64,000 nucleotides of DNA from Endobugula sp047619205 (lineage in GTDB: Bacteria > Pseudomonadota > Gammaproteobacteria > Pseudomonadales > Cellvibrionaceae), in assembly GCA_047619205.1 (NCBI GenBank), contig JBLHJR010000005.1, positions 5,039 through 69,038 on the forward strand, written 5' to 3'. Positions within the stretch are counted from its first letter, which is position 1; each line of letters begins with the position of its first letter. Both the position numbers and the translations under genes were made by a program. The notes below the pieces were generated by a model. The model was given only the letters and a program-made list of their open reading frames with translations. It was not told the origin of the DNA and searched no databases. This document shows positions 35,431-44,141 of the stretch, piece after piece.

Positions 35431-35498
35431 TTAAGGACACCTATAAAAACGCACTTTTTCCGCGATTGCTGCGTCGGCTCCGTGCTCCCTGCGTTAAA

Positions 35499-35894
35499 CC
35501 TAGAAACCGCAGTTGGATCACGAAAGTATGCACAAGTTATTGATGCACCTAGCAAATGTTACATTCGGCTCACTACCAATAAGGTAGCCACGCGAATGTA
35601 ACATTCACTATGCCTACACCGACGTAGGTAAGGGGCGTGAGCAGAAGCGGAAGCTTTGCACACCAATAACTCCCCTAGAGGGGCCTACTTTTGGTACACA
35701 TCTTTTTCGCGCCCAACTGCGGTTTCTAGGAGCCTGTCGGACTTAACCGTTCGTAGCGAGGGAAAGCAGGAATTAGTCAGTTTTTGCAGTCGATTAAGGC
35801 GAATAGTCGCTCTATTTAACGAAATTGACCGTGAAAAATGGCTGGTTCCTGCTTTTCCGCAGTAGAACAGTGTTAAGTCCGACAGGCTCCTAGG
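35499..35894. repeat. MITE family 1, copy B, carrying a nested family 2 element
   Basis: The ends CCTAGAAACCGCAGTTGG and, inverted, the same start define the element. It is split near its right end by a family 2 element at 35730-35889. The direct duplication TTAAA lies at 35494-35498 and 35895-35899, outside the nested element, which shows the order of events. Without the nested part the copy is about 232 bp, longer than the others because of internal palindromes. Confidence 0.85.
35730..35889. repeat. MITE family 2, copy 1, nested in family 1
   Basis: The ends GAGCCTGTCGGACTTAAC and, inverted, GAGCCTGTCGGACTTAAC are identical for 18 bp. CTAG flanks both sides (35726-35729 and 35890-35893), that is, insertion into the terminal CTAG of the family 1 element with a 4-bp duplication. 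Confidence 0.88.
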
Positions 35895-36006
35895 TTAAAG
35901 GGAGTTGGGGCATGTATGACTTATACACTGCAGTTTTCCGCGCGGCGCCTTTTTGCACTCACGAAAAAATTACTGTTTTTAGCGCTGCCCTTAAGTAAAC
36001 CAACAA

Positions 36007-36921
36007 CTATGGTTGTTTAGATAAGCTGTAAACGTAGGCAGTTAATAGATGAATTTTTTCTTCACGCAAACGATGTTGTTGTGCTGGCATCTGGCCATTT
36101 CGGCCATTACGCAATGTCTGACGAATACCTGCGGCATCGCCTTCATATAACCAAATGTCGTCCGTAAGATTCGGCGCACCCACCGCATAATTACCTTTTG
36201 CATCATTACCATGACAAGCTGCACAATTGGTTTGATAGATTTCAGCGCCCTCTGCAACCAATGTTGCATCGTGTTCTTGACCGGAAAGGTTCAATATATA
36301 TTGAGTCACCACGTTAATTCCTTTTTCGCCTAATATACCCGACCAAGCAGGCATAGCCGCCTGACGACCATTAATCAATGTGTATTTAATATTTTCAGGG
36401 CTACCGCCATACAACCAATCATCGTCGGTTAAATTAGGAAAACCCAAATAACCATAGCCATCAGAACCGTGACAAACAGCGCAGTTATTCGCGAAAATAC
36501 GCGATGCCATTTTCATTGCTCGCGGAATTTCTGCAAGCGCTTCTACTGACAGACTAGAATATAGGCCATAACTTTGCTGATGCTGCACTGAGGCTTTCTT
36601 TTGTTGCTCTTCTAACTGTCGGACACTAGTCCAATGGCCTTCTTCAAAAAAGGGGAAATAGCCTTTCCAATTACCCAGTCCCGGATAAATAATTAAATAT
36701 AGCAGCGTAAATATAATACTAAGTATAAACATTTGGAACCACCACTTCGGTAGTGGATTGTCATACTCTTCAATACCATCATAAACATGTCCAGTGGTTC
36801 TATTCTCTGGATCTTCATCATCTTCTACAGCCACTTTACGATTAGCCAATAACACCCAAAGAATAAGCGCTAAATTGGTCATCGTAAGACCAATAATCCA
36901 AAAACTCCAAAATGTACTCAT
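36007..36921 (-). CDS. ccoP: cbb3 cytochrome c oxidase diheme subunit CcoP
   Basis: The 304-residue protein has an N-terminal membrane helix, a second helix with PLPKWWFQMFILSIIFTLLY (about 53-72), and two cytochrome c domains with heme motifs CAVCH (about 148) and CAACH (about 235). Met ligands are in QAAMPAWSG and NGQMPAQQH. It passes electrons from soluble cytochrome c to CcoO and CcoN. It is the last gene of ccoNOQP; a family 3 MITE separates it from ccoQ. Confidence 0.96.
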   Translation of the reverse strand: MSTFWSFWIIGLTMTNLALILWVLLANRKVAVEDDEDPENRTTGHVYDGIEEYDNPLPKWWFQMFILSIIFTLLYLIIYPGLGNWKGYFPFFEEGHWTSVRQLEEQQKKASVQHQQSYGLYSSLSVEALAEIPRAMKMASRIFANNCAVCHGSDGYGYLGFPNLTDDDWLYGGSPENIKYTLINGRQAAMPAWSGILGEKGINVVTQYILNLSGQEHDATLVAEGAEIYQTNCAACHGNDAKGNYAVGAPNLTDDIWLYEGDAAGIRQTLRNGRNGQMPAQQHRLREEKIHLLTAYVYSLSKQP

Positions 36922-37042
36922 AATAAATCCTACCTGCTTAATCTTATCTACTAAACATTACCTACTGCAAGGCCAACAGATGGGGTTGTTCACGGTGGGT
37001 AAAAAAACCTGCGACAAACTCATCATTTCCTATGTACTAGCA

Positions 37043-37161
37043 GGGTGCTTGAAAAGAATACACTCCGTTTCAGGCCATCTGAGGCAAGGATGCCGAAGCT
37101 GAGCGTATAGGGACATATTCACAGCGCGCCTGAAATGGAGTGTATTCTTTTCAAGTGACCC
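37043..37161. repeat. MITE family 3, copy 2, between ccoQ and ccoP
   Basis: A 119-bp copy of the element at 21328-21446, in the opposite orientation, with the same ends GGGTGCTTGAAAAG and, inverted, GGGTCACTTGAAAAG. No clear target duplication is visible. It places a long hairpin in the ccoNOQP message between the third and fourth genes. Confidence 0.85.
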
Positions 37162-37234
37162 GGTAGTATGTCGATATTGACTAAAGCTTTACTACAATAA
37201 TTCAACAAAAAAAATCAACAAAACAACGCTAGCG

Positions 37235-37396
37235 CTATTTTATTGAGCGCTCGTGATTACCTTCGTCAGCAAACGGTAGGTTTGCTGCATCATCAAATTT
37301 TTTACTCCGTGATGGCGAGAATGCCCACCAACAAATCCCAAAAAATGCAATCATCACAAAGACGGTTGATAGACTTCTAAAATCATTGATATCCAT
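37235..37396 (-). CDS. ccoQ: cbb3 oxidase small subunit CcoQ
   Basis: A 53-residue protein: MDINDFRSLSTVFVMIAFFG with one membrane helix ending CWWAFSPSRSKKFDDAANLPF. Length, the single helix, the FDDAANLPF tail and the position between ccoO and ccoP all fit CcoQ (FixQ), which stabilises the complex. It starts 41 bp after the ccoO stop. Confidence 0.88.
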   Translation of the reverse strand: MDINDFRSLSTVFVMIAFFGICWWAFSPSRSKKFDDAANLPFADEGNHERSIK

Positions 37397-37437
37397 ACAT
37401 TCACCCACTCTTCTAACTTATTTGGTTCTGTTTTCGC

Positions 37438-38055
37438 TTAACGTTTTTGCTGCAATATAGGCAAGGTACCCAACTGCTGTAAGTACGCCACTAAGGCATC
37501 GATTTCTGTTGTACCTTTAACCGCAGCTTCTGCACCAGCAATATCCTCATCCGTATACGGCACACCGACTATGCGCAATGCACGCATTTTTTTAGGTGTA
37601 TCCTCACCAGTGAGCACATTATCAAACAACCAAGGGAATTCAGGCATATTGGAGGCTGGAACAACATTACGCGGGTTGTAAAGATGCGCCTTGTGCCAAA
37701 CATCACTATAACGACCGCCTACACGCGCAAGGTCTGGCCCGGTGCGCTTTGAACCCCAAAGGAAGGGATGTTCGTAAACCGATTCGCCCGCTACAGAGTA
37801 GTGCCCATAGCGCTCAACTTCGGCACGTAATGGCCGCACCATTTGTGTATGGCATACATGGCAACCTTCGCGAATATAAATGTCTCGACCTTCTAGCTCT
37901 ACAGCCTTATGCGGCATCAAGCCTTCGATAGGCGTTGTGGTTTCTTTTAAGAAAAACTGCGGCACGACTTCTACCAAACCACCAAAACTAATCGCTACAA
38001 TGACTAACGCCAGCATCAAACCGATATTTTTTTCTACAATGTCATGATTCTTCAC
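37438..38055 (-). CDS. ccoO: cbb3 oxidase monoheme subunit CcoO
   Basis: The 205-residue protein has one N-terminal membrane helix (IGLMLALVIVAISFGGLVEV) and a cytochrome c domain with CHVCH (about 63) and Met ligands in PASNMPEFPW. ELEGRDIYIREGCHVCHTQ and VRPLRAEVERYG are typical of FixO/CcoO. It lies 11 bp after ccoN on the same strand. Confidence 0.97.
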   Translation of the reverse strand: MKNHDIVEKNIGLMLALVIVAISFGGLVEVVPQFFLKETTTPIEGLMPHKAVELEGRDIYIREGCHVCHTQMVRPLRAEVERYGHYSVAGESVYEHPFLWGSKRTGPDLARVGGRYSDVWHKAHLYNPRNVVPASNMPEFPWLFDNVLTGEDTPKKMRALRIVGVPYTDEDIAGAEAAVKGTTEIDALVAYLQQLGTLPILQQKR

Positions 38056-38066
38056 TACATGATCTC

Positions 38067-39524
38067 CTAAGCGGCTTTAGTTTCAGGTAACGATGATGTA
38101 CTAGGCGATGTAGTATTCTCAGCATCTCGTACCGTACGGTAAGTGTTATAGGCCATAAACAGCATGCCCAAGAAGAATAAGCCACCACCGATGGCACGCA
38201 CAATATATCCACCGCGACTGGCTTCTACCGAATCAATAAAACTATAAGTTAACGAGCCATCCTGGTTGAAAGCACGCCACATCAAGCCCTGCGTAATCCC
38301 ATTAACCCACATTGCTGCGATATACAGTACCGTGCCCGATGTTGCCAGCCAGAAATGTACATTAATTAAACTCACTCGCCACATTGCCTGTTTGCCAAAT
38401 AAAATCGGGATCAAATGATAGAGCGAACCAATAGAAATCATCGCCACCCAACCTAACGCGCCTGAATGTACATGGCCAATCGTCCAATCGGTATTATGCG
38501 ATAGTGCATTCACGGTTTTAATGGCCATCATAGGCCCTTCAAAGGTAGACATGCCGTAGAACGATAACGATACGACCAAGAAACGCAATGTCGGATCAGT
38601 ACGCAATTTATGCCATGCACCCGACAAGGTCATAATACCGTTAATCATCCCTCCCCAGCTTGGAGCCAATAAAATTAACGACATCACCATGCCTAAGCTT
38701 TGCGTCCAATCAGGTAATGCCGAATAGTGTAAGTGGTGCGGGCCCGCCCACATATAGATAGAAATTAGCGCCCAAAAATGCACAATAGACAGCTGATAAG
38801 AGTACACGGGGCGACCCGCTTGCTTAGGCACAAAATAATACATCATCCCCAAAAAGCCGGCGGTTAAGAAAAAGCCCACGGCATTATGTCCATACCACCA
38901 TTGCACCATGGCATCGGCAGCACCCGCATAAGCAGAATAAGATTTAGTCAATGTCACTGGAATGGCAGCACTATTCACTACGTGCAAGATAGCAACGGTG
39001 ACGATAAACCCACCAAAAAACCAATTGGCCACATAAATATGTGGGGTTTTGCGCTTCATGATCGTGCCGAAAAATACAATCGCGTAAGAGACCCACACTA
39101 GCGTAATCAAAATATCGATGGGCCACTCTAGCTCGGCATATTCCTTGGTCGTGGTTAACCCCATCGGCAAGGTAATTGCGGCTAATACAATCACTGCCTG
39201 CCAACCCCAAAAAGTAAACGGGATCAACCAGCCACCAAATAGTTTCGCTTGGCAAGTACGCTGCACTACATAATAAGAAGCCGCAAATAAAGCACAACCA
39301 CCAAAAGCGAAGATCACCGAATTGGTATGTAATGGACGTAAACGACCAAAGTGGGTAAATGGTTGTAAAATATCATTTAATCCTGGCCATACCAATTGCG
39401 ATGCAAGCAGTACTCCGATACCCATGCCAACGATGCCCCACGCAATCGCCATAATAGAAAATTGTCTAACCACTTGATAGTTATAAGATGACTCAGAATT
39501 GACAGCTGCCATAGGATTACTCAT
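38067..39524 (-). CDS. ccoN: cbb3 cytochrome c oxidase catalytic subunit CcoN
   Basis: The 485-residue protein has twelve membrane helices and the heme-copper ligands of C-family oxidases: an early His in LRPLHTNSVIFAFGG, YGHNAVGFFLTAGFLGMMYYF for the Cu site with its covalent Tyr, the His pair in WAGPHHLHYSALPDW and the heme His in WTIGHVHSGALGW. It reduces O2 to water with high affinity. It is the first gene of ccoNOQP, and its leader contains a family 2 MITE between the Anr/FNR site and the start codon. Confidence 0.97.
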   Translation of the reverse strand: MSNPMAAVNSESSYNYQVVRQFSIMAIAWGIVGMGIGVLLASQLVWPGLNDILQPFTHFGRLRPLHTNSVIFAFGGCALFAASYYVVQRTCQAKLFGGWLIPFTFWGWQAVIVLAAITLPMGLTTTKEYAELEWPIDILITLVWVSYAIVFFGTIMKRKTPHIYVANWFFGGFIVTVAILHVVNSAAIPVTLTKSYSAYAGAADAMVQWWYGHNAVGFFLTAGFLGMMYYFVPKQAGRPVYSYQLSIVHFWALISIYMWAGPHHLHYSALPDWTQSLGMVMSLILLAPSWGGMINGIMTLSGAWHKLRTDPTLRFLVVSLSFYGMSTFEGPMMAIKTVNALSHNTDWTIGHVHSGALGWVAMISIGSLYHLIPILFGKQAMWRVSLINVHFWLATSGTVLYIAAMWVNGITQGLMWRAFNQDGSLTYSFIDSVEASRGGYIVRAIGGGLFFLGMLFMAYNTYRTVRDAENTTSPSTSSLPETKAA

Positions 39525-39600
39525 AGAAACTTTCCCAGATGGTTAAAAAGTGGACGTAGCACTAATAGGTTTTATCAACGTTATTGCCAGAGCACACTAG

Positions 39601-39758
39601 GAGGCTGTCCGAGAATAGAGAACCTGCTGCGGAAAAACTATTTCGGCCCATTTTTCCGATCATTTTCGTTGAATAGAACCACTATTCGCCTCAAATGTTC
39701 GAAAAAATGGACTCAACATTGTTTCCCCTCGCTACGGCCCCTATTCTCGGACAGCCTC
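39601..39758. repeat. MITE family 2, copy 2, in the ccoN leader
   Basis: The ends GAGGCTGTCCGAGAATAG and, inverted, GAGGCTGTCCGAGAATAG are identical, flanked on both sides by CTAG (39597-39600 and 39759-39762). The 158-bp element could fold into a long hairpin in the ccoN message. Confidence 0.9.
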
Positions 39759-39805
39759 CTAGTATATAAGAGTTATTACGCGCCTAAGAACGATTTGGAT
39801 CTTTT

Positions 39806-39819
39806 TTGATAACAATCAA
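39806..39819 (-). promoter_or_regulatory. Anr/FNR box of the ccoNOQP operon
   Basis: TTGATAACAATCAA matches the FNR consensus TTGATnnnnATCAA perfectly. With activation at about -41.5 the start would fall near 39771; on the minus strand a TATACT-like -10 lies in CTTATATACTAGG just before that. cbb3 oxidase genes are standard Anr/FNR targets under low oxygen. Confidence 0.85.
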
Positions 39820-40029
39820 AAAAACCATATCGCGACAATTTAATGGGCTTAGGTGTAGATCAAATAATACATTGACGACATTAGCACTGCCTAACATCGC
39901 AAGGCACTGGAGAGCAATAAACCTACAGTAAATGAAGCCTACTCTTCGAGCATATTAATTATCTAGGTATAACATCCATGAACATGGATATTATCGATGG
40001 GGGTGCGTTTCAAGCCCCCAAAATTGTTG

Positions 40030-40053
40030 ATTGCCTTCGACCAAAAAGGCAAT
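40030..40053 (-). terminator. possible argG terminator
   Basis: ATTGCCTT pairs with AAGGCAAT, 30 bp after the argG stop on the minus strand, but the T-run is poor. A second GGGGG/CCCCC hairpin follows at 40000-40020. Tentative. Confidence 0.35.
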
Positions 40054-40082
40054 AACAAATAAAATGTGTTTGGAGCTCTATA

Positions 40083-41318
40083 TTACAGTAATTTTCTGCC
40101 TTTGTTAGCAGCAATACGTAACCTTAAGGCATTTAATTTAATAAAACCCGCGGCATCTTTCTGATCATAAGCACCAGCATCGTCTTCAAATGTGGCGATA
40201 TTTTCATCAAAAAGACTATCTTCCGAGCGTCGACCGACGGCGCTCACAGAACCCTTATACAGTTTGACGCGAACATCGCCATTAACATGGGTTTGAGACT
40301 CATTAATCATAGTTTGCAATATTTCGCGCTCAGGGCTCCACCAAAAACCATTATAAATAAGTTCGGCATATTTAGGCATTAACGCATCTTTTAAATGTGC
40401 CACTTCACGGTCTAGGGTGAGTGATTCAATGGCGCGATGGGCTTTCATCATGATAGTGCCACCTGGGGTTTCGTAACAGCCCCTAGATTTCATACCTACA
40501 TAACGGTTCTCAACAATATCCAAGCGCCCCACACCGTTGTCGCCACCTATTTTATTCAGCGTTTCCAGTACGGTAGCCGGCGTCATGGCTTCTCCATTAA
40601 TTGCCACGATATCGCCTTTTTTATAACGTAATTCTAAATAAGTGGCTACATCCGGTGCATTTTCAGGAGAGACACTCCAGCGCCACATATCTTCTTCGGC
40701 TTCTGCCCAAGGATCTTCTAGGATGCCGCCCTCGTAAGAAATATGCAGTAAGTTAGCATCCATTGAATAAGGCGATTTTTTCTTACTGCCAGCATAATCA
40801 ACAGGGATATTATGTTCTTCACAATAAGCCATTAAGGATTCGCGCGAGCTTAAATCCCATTCGCGCCAAGGAGCAATGACTTCCACTCCAGGCTTAAGGG
40901 CATAAGCACCTAGCTCGAATCGCACCTGATCATTACCCTTACCTGTTGCACCGTGAGAGATAGCATCAGCGCCAGTTTCGTTGGCAATTTCAATCATTCG
41001 CTTGGCAATTAAGGGACGCGCAATGGAGGTGCCGAGTAAATACTCGCCTTCATATATAGCATTGGCGCGGAACATTGGGAAAACATAGTCGCGCACAAAC
41101 TCTTCACGCAAGTCATCAATATAAATTTCTTTAACACCTAAAGCCTCAGCTTTAGCGCGTGCAGGCTCAACCTCTTCACCTTGACCAAGATCAGCGGTAA
41201 AGGTGACCACTTCACACTGATACGTTTCTTGTAACCATTTGACAATCACCGAGGTATCTAGACCGCCAGAATAGGCTAAGACGACTTTATTGACGGATGA
41301 TATTTTAACGGATGACAT
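40083..41318 (-). CDS. argG: argininosuccinate synthase
   Basis: The 411-residue protein has the ATP pyrophosphatase loop VLAYSGGLDTSVIVKWL (about 12-28), GATGKGNDQVRFE (about 118-130), PWREWDL and SPYSMDANLLHISYEGG. It joins citrulline and aspartate with ATP, the penultimate step of arginine synthesis. The start is the ATG at 41318 after GGGAG; an in-frame TTG 12 bp upstream is unlikely. A family 1 MITE ends only 38 bp upstream of the start. Confidence 0.97.
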   Translation of the reverse strand: MSSVKISSVNKVVLAYSGGLDTSVIVKWLQETYQCEVVTFTADLGQGEEVEPARAKAEALGVKEIYIDDLREEFVRDYVFPMFRANAIYEGEYLLGTSIARPLIAKRMIEIANETGADAISHGATGKGNDQVRFELGAYALKPGVEVIAPWREWDLSSRESLMAYCEEHNIPVDYAGSKKKSPYSMDANLLHISYEGGILEDPWAEAEEDMWRWSVSPENAPDVATYLELRYKKGDIVAINGEAMTPATVLETLNKIGGDNGVGRLDIVENRYVGMKSRGCYETPGGTIMMKAHRAIESLTLDREVAHLKDALMPKYAELIYNGFWWSPEREILQTMINESQTHVNGDVRVKLYKGSVSAVGRRSEDSLFDENIATFEDDAGAYDQKDAAGFIKLNALRLRIAANKGRKLL

Positions 41319-41355
41319 GTGTTCTCCCAAAGGTAAAATAAAACAGAGGCTTGAA

Positions 41356-41516
41356 CCTAAAAACGGCAGTTACATCACGATATTTGGCACAATTGCTTGA
41401 TACAGTTTAAAAAATTTAGTATCCGCTCACGACCAATAAGGTCGCTACGCGATAGTAAAGATTCTTATTTACACCAATAACTCGCACAAATATTCGTGCC
41501 AACCGCTGTTTCTAGG
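41356..41516. repeat. MITE family 1, copy C, upstream of argG
   Basis: A 161-bp element from CCTAAAAACGGCAGTTACATC to, inverted, CCTAGAAACAGCGGTTGG. It is flanked by a direct TTGAA (41351-41355, 41517-41521). Confidence 0.88.
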
Positions 41517-41735
41517 TTGAAAATAGGGCGCGAACTATAGCAGAAAAACGCAAAAAAGTGGGCTCAAATCAACACTCAGATCAACATTTTTATTGGCTAC
41601 ACTCCAAATAAAACCATCAGGTTTATAAAAATGAAATACGTGGGACGTTAGAAGTTAGACGTGATGTGTCTGTAAACACTGAACATAGCGAAGTAAAGTT
41701 TCTTGCATTTCACCTCTGGGATCTACTATTTTGAA

Positions 41736-41912
41736 CCTAGAAACGGCCGTTGGCGCGAAAAAGCTGTGCACGTTATTTCTGTGCATAGGACTTTCCCTAG
41801 CAACATAAGTTAGTATCGCCTAGCGACCTTATTAGTCGTGAGCGAATACTAAGATTTTCTAGGTGCATCGATAACTTGTGCAGACTTTCGTGATTCAACT
41901 GCCGTTTCTAGG
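41736..41912. repeat. MITE family 1, copy D, upstream of argG
   Basis: A 177-bp element with ends CCTAGAAACGGCCGTTGG and, inverted, CCTAGAAACGGCAGTTG, similar over about 45 bp. The direct flanks are TTGAA (41731-41735, 41913-41917). Copies A and D share the GCGCGAAAAAG left arm. Confidence 0.9.
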
Positions 41913-42004
41913 TTGAACACAAAAGGGAAAACATTCAACGTTTAACACCTAGCAGGCTTGTACATAAAACCTTATGGAATTTGGGTTCAGGAGAAAACCC
42001 CTAG

Positions 42005-42185
42005 GAGGCTGTCCGAGAATAGAAAGCTACTGCGGAAAAGCGGATTTTGGCCAGATTTTCTCCTGATTTTCGTCGCTTAAGGGCGCCTACTGTTGGCAAA
42101 TAGAACCACTATTCTCCTCAGTTCATGAAAAAAACTGACTCAAAACCGCTATCCCTCGCTACGGCCCCTATTCTCGGACAGCCTC
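42005..42185. repeat. MITE family 2, copy 3, between argG and motY
   Basis: The ends GAGGCTGTCCGAGAATAG and, inverted, GAGGCTGTCCGAGAATAG, with CTAG on both sides (42001-42004, 42186-42189). At 181 bp it is about 23 bp longer than copy 2, owing to an inner insert (near 42070-42095). Confidence 0.9.
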
Positions 42186-42233
42186 CTAGGGCTAATAACA
42201 ATGTTACTTTGAACCTAACATTCTTTAACATGC

Positions 42234-43292
42234 TTATTTTTCAGTTTCTGCTTTTTGTTTTTTTGCCCCAATATTTTCCATTATTTCCAGTTCTTTTTTA
42301 CGTATCTCCACTCGTTCTGGCGGCGCTTTCACGTCCTGAGGCAGTTTCATCACGGTATTGGCTGGCTCTTTACTCAAACGTAATGTAACCCGGCGATTCT
42401 TTGCTTTACCTTTTTTGGTTTTATTGGTCGCCACTTGATAGCGCTCGCCATGCCAACGAGCTATCATCAAATTTTGAGACACTCCCTGCTCCACTAAATA
42501 ATCTACAATTCTCTGGGTTCGCTCTTTGGAACGAATAAGATTTTCATTACGGATACCCCCACTATCCGCATGTCCATCAATATAAATCGCTTGTATAGCA
42601 GGGTCTTCCTTAATATAACTGGCAACCTTTTCAAGATACGCCCTAGTACGATCATTTAAATAATCTTCGTCGTCACTGTAATATAATGATTTCTTTTTTA
42701 CTTGGGAAAAATTGACACTCAACAAATTCCCCAAACATCCCAAATAATCAGTGTAAGTTTTACCAAAGCCCACACTGGGAACAACTACCGTTAACGATTG
42801 CTTATCGCCATACCAAGGCTGGCGCACCACGTGCAAGTCCATCCCCTTATATAGTTCAGCTAACATGCGCTCGGAAATTTTTCGTTTAATTGTCACCGGG
42901 GTTTCGCCATGACGCACATTAACTGAAGCGATTTTCTCTGCCGCTTGGTCACTTAACCAACCGGGCGGCTGAGAAAACAAATCAGCTTGCCCTGATTTCA
43001 TTCTAGGACTTTGGGATTGCAAAAAAAACCGCGTGGGTACTCCCGCCCGGCGTTCAAATACCGCCATACCAAAATTATCAATACTATGGGTCAATTGACA
43101 GTTGAACTTAGAGCCTGAAAAAGCCCAAGTAACCGCATCTATTCGTGTAGCATAAGTAATGGAACTGGCGGCGAAGGTAAAAGACGAGAACAACACAGCA
43201 ACCCCAATGAATGGAAAAGCGACACGATGTGCCGGACAAGTCATTCCCTCTAGCCAGCGATGAAACCTGTGAACAACGATTAAAGAATCCAT
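42234..43292 (-). CDS. motY: sodium-type flagellar protein MotY (OmpA-like)
   Basis: The 352-residue protein has an N-terminal signal/anchor (VAFPFIGVAVLFSSFTFAASS), the MotY-N domain (YATRIDAVTWAFSGSKFNCQLTHSI, FGMAVFERRAGV) and an OmpA-type peptidoglycan-binding domain (IDGHADSGGIRNENLIRSKERTQ, NRRVTLRL). MotY forms the T-ring that anchors Na+-driven stators at the polar flagellum. A charged tail of about 40 residues follows the OmpA fold. It is transcribed away from rnt. Confidence 0.88.
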   Translation of the reverse strand: MDSLIVVHRFHRWLEGMTCPAHRVAFPFIGVAVLFSSFTFAASSITYATRIDAVTWAFSGSKFNCQLTHSIDNFGMAVFERRAGVPTRFFLQSQSPRMKSGQADLFSQPPGWLSDQAAEKIASVNVRHGETPVTIKRKISERMLAELYKGMDLHVVRQPWYGDKQSLTVVVPSVGFGKTYTDYLGCLGNLLSVNFSQVKKKSLYYSDDEDYLNDRTRAYLEKVASYIKEDPAIQAIYIDGHADSGGIRNENLIRSKERTQRIVDYLVEQGVSQNLMIARWHGERYQVATNKTKKGKAKNRRVTLRLSKEPANTVMKLPQDVKAPPERVEIRKKELEIMENIGAKKQKAETEK

Positions 43293-43399
43293 AATAGTGT
43301 TATCGACGATAATAGCCTGTGCTTTAATAGCATTTTTCGGTACGATGAGTTCCCGTTTACTAACTATAGTATGAATTTACGTACTTATAAGGAAAAATA

Positions 43400-44032
43400 G
43401 TGCCTCATAGTGACCAAGCATCATTAATGGCAGAAAGGTTTAGAGGTTTTCTACCCGTAGTTATCGATGTAGAAACAGGTGGATTTAACGCCAAAACAGA
43501 CGCCTTATTAGAAATCTCTGCCGCTACACTCATCATGGATGACGAAGGTATTCTATCAATTGATACACTTTATGAATATCACGTAGAACCATTTGAAGGT
43601 GCCAATTTGGAACAAGCGGCATTGGATTTTACCGGTATTGATGTAGACGACCCAGACCGCCATGCCGAACCCGAAGAAGATACTCTCAACGAATTATTTC
43701 GAGTCATACGCAAAGCCGTCAAACGCAACGATTGTAACCGCGCGGTAATGGTCGCGCACAATGCACATTTTGACCTGGGCTTTGTTAATGCTGCCGCCGA
43801 GCGCTGTCAAATAAAACGCAACCCTTTTCATCCCTTCACCTGCATGGACACTGCCACTTTATCAGGCCTAGCATTCGGGCATACGGTGTTAGCACAGGCT
43901 TGCCAGTTAGCACAGATTGGCTTCAGTAATAAAGAAGCGCATTCCGCTGCTTATGACACCCGTAAAACGGCTGAATTATTTTGTAAGATTGTGAATAATT
44001 GGCAAGCAATGGGTGGTTGGCCGCTGAGGTAA
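43400..44032 (+). CDS. rnt: ribonuclease T
   Basis: The 210-residue DEDD exonuclease has RFRGFLPVVIDVETGGFNAKTDALLEI (DxE at about 23-25), VMVAHNAHFDLGF (about 117-129) and HSAAYDTRKTAELF (about 184-197). RNase T trims tRNA and other small RNA 3' ends. The start is a GTG at 43400 with AAGGA 7 nt upstream; this gives the same number of residues before RGF as in E. coli RNase T. Directly after the stop lies a 7-bp tandem repeat. Confidence 0.93.
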   Translation: MPHSDQASLMAERFRGFLPVVIDVETGGFNAKTDALLEISAATLIMDDEGILSIDTLYEYHVEPFEGANLEQAALDFTGIDVDDPDRHAEPEEDTLNELFRVIRKAVKRNDCNRAVMVAHNAHFDLGFVNAAAERCQIKRNPFHPFTCMDTATLSGLAFGHTVLAQACQLAQIGFSNKEAHSAAYDTRKTAELFCKIVNNWQAMGGWPLR

Positions 44033-44141
44033 AAGCTACAAGCTACAAGCTACAAGCTACAAGCTACAAGCTACAAGCTACAAGCTACAAGCTACAAGCT
44101 ACAAGCTACAAGCTACAAGCTACAAGCTACAAGCTACAAGC
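44033..44141. repeat. 7-bp tandem repeat (AAGCTAC), 15.5 units
   Basis: Fifteen identical units (44033-44137) plus AAGC fill the gap between rnt and rpoS right after the rnt stop codon. There is no variation between units, which marks a young or actively changing array. An open frame through it (ATSYKLQ repeats) is a by-product of the period. Confidence 0.97.

Noticed and set aside
44033..44141. Possible CRISPR-like array after rnt
   Set aside because: Units are 7 bp with no spacers and no Cas genes nearby; it is a simple tandem repeat.
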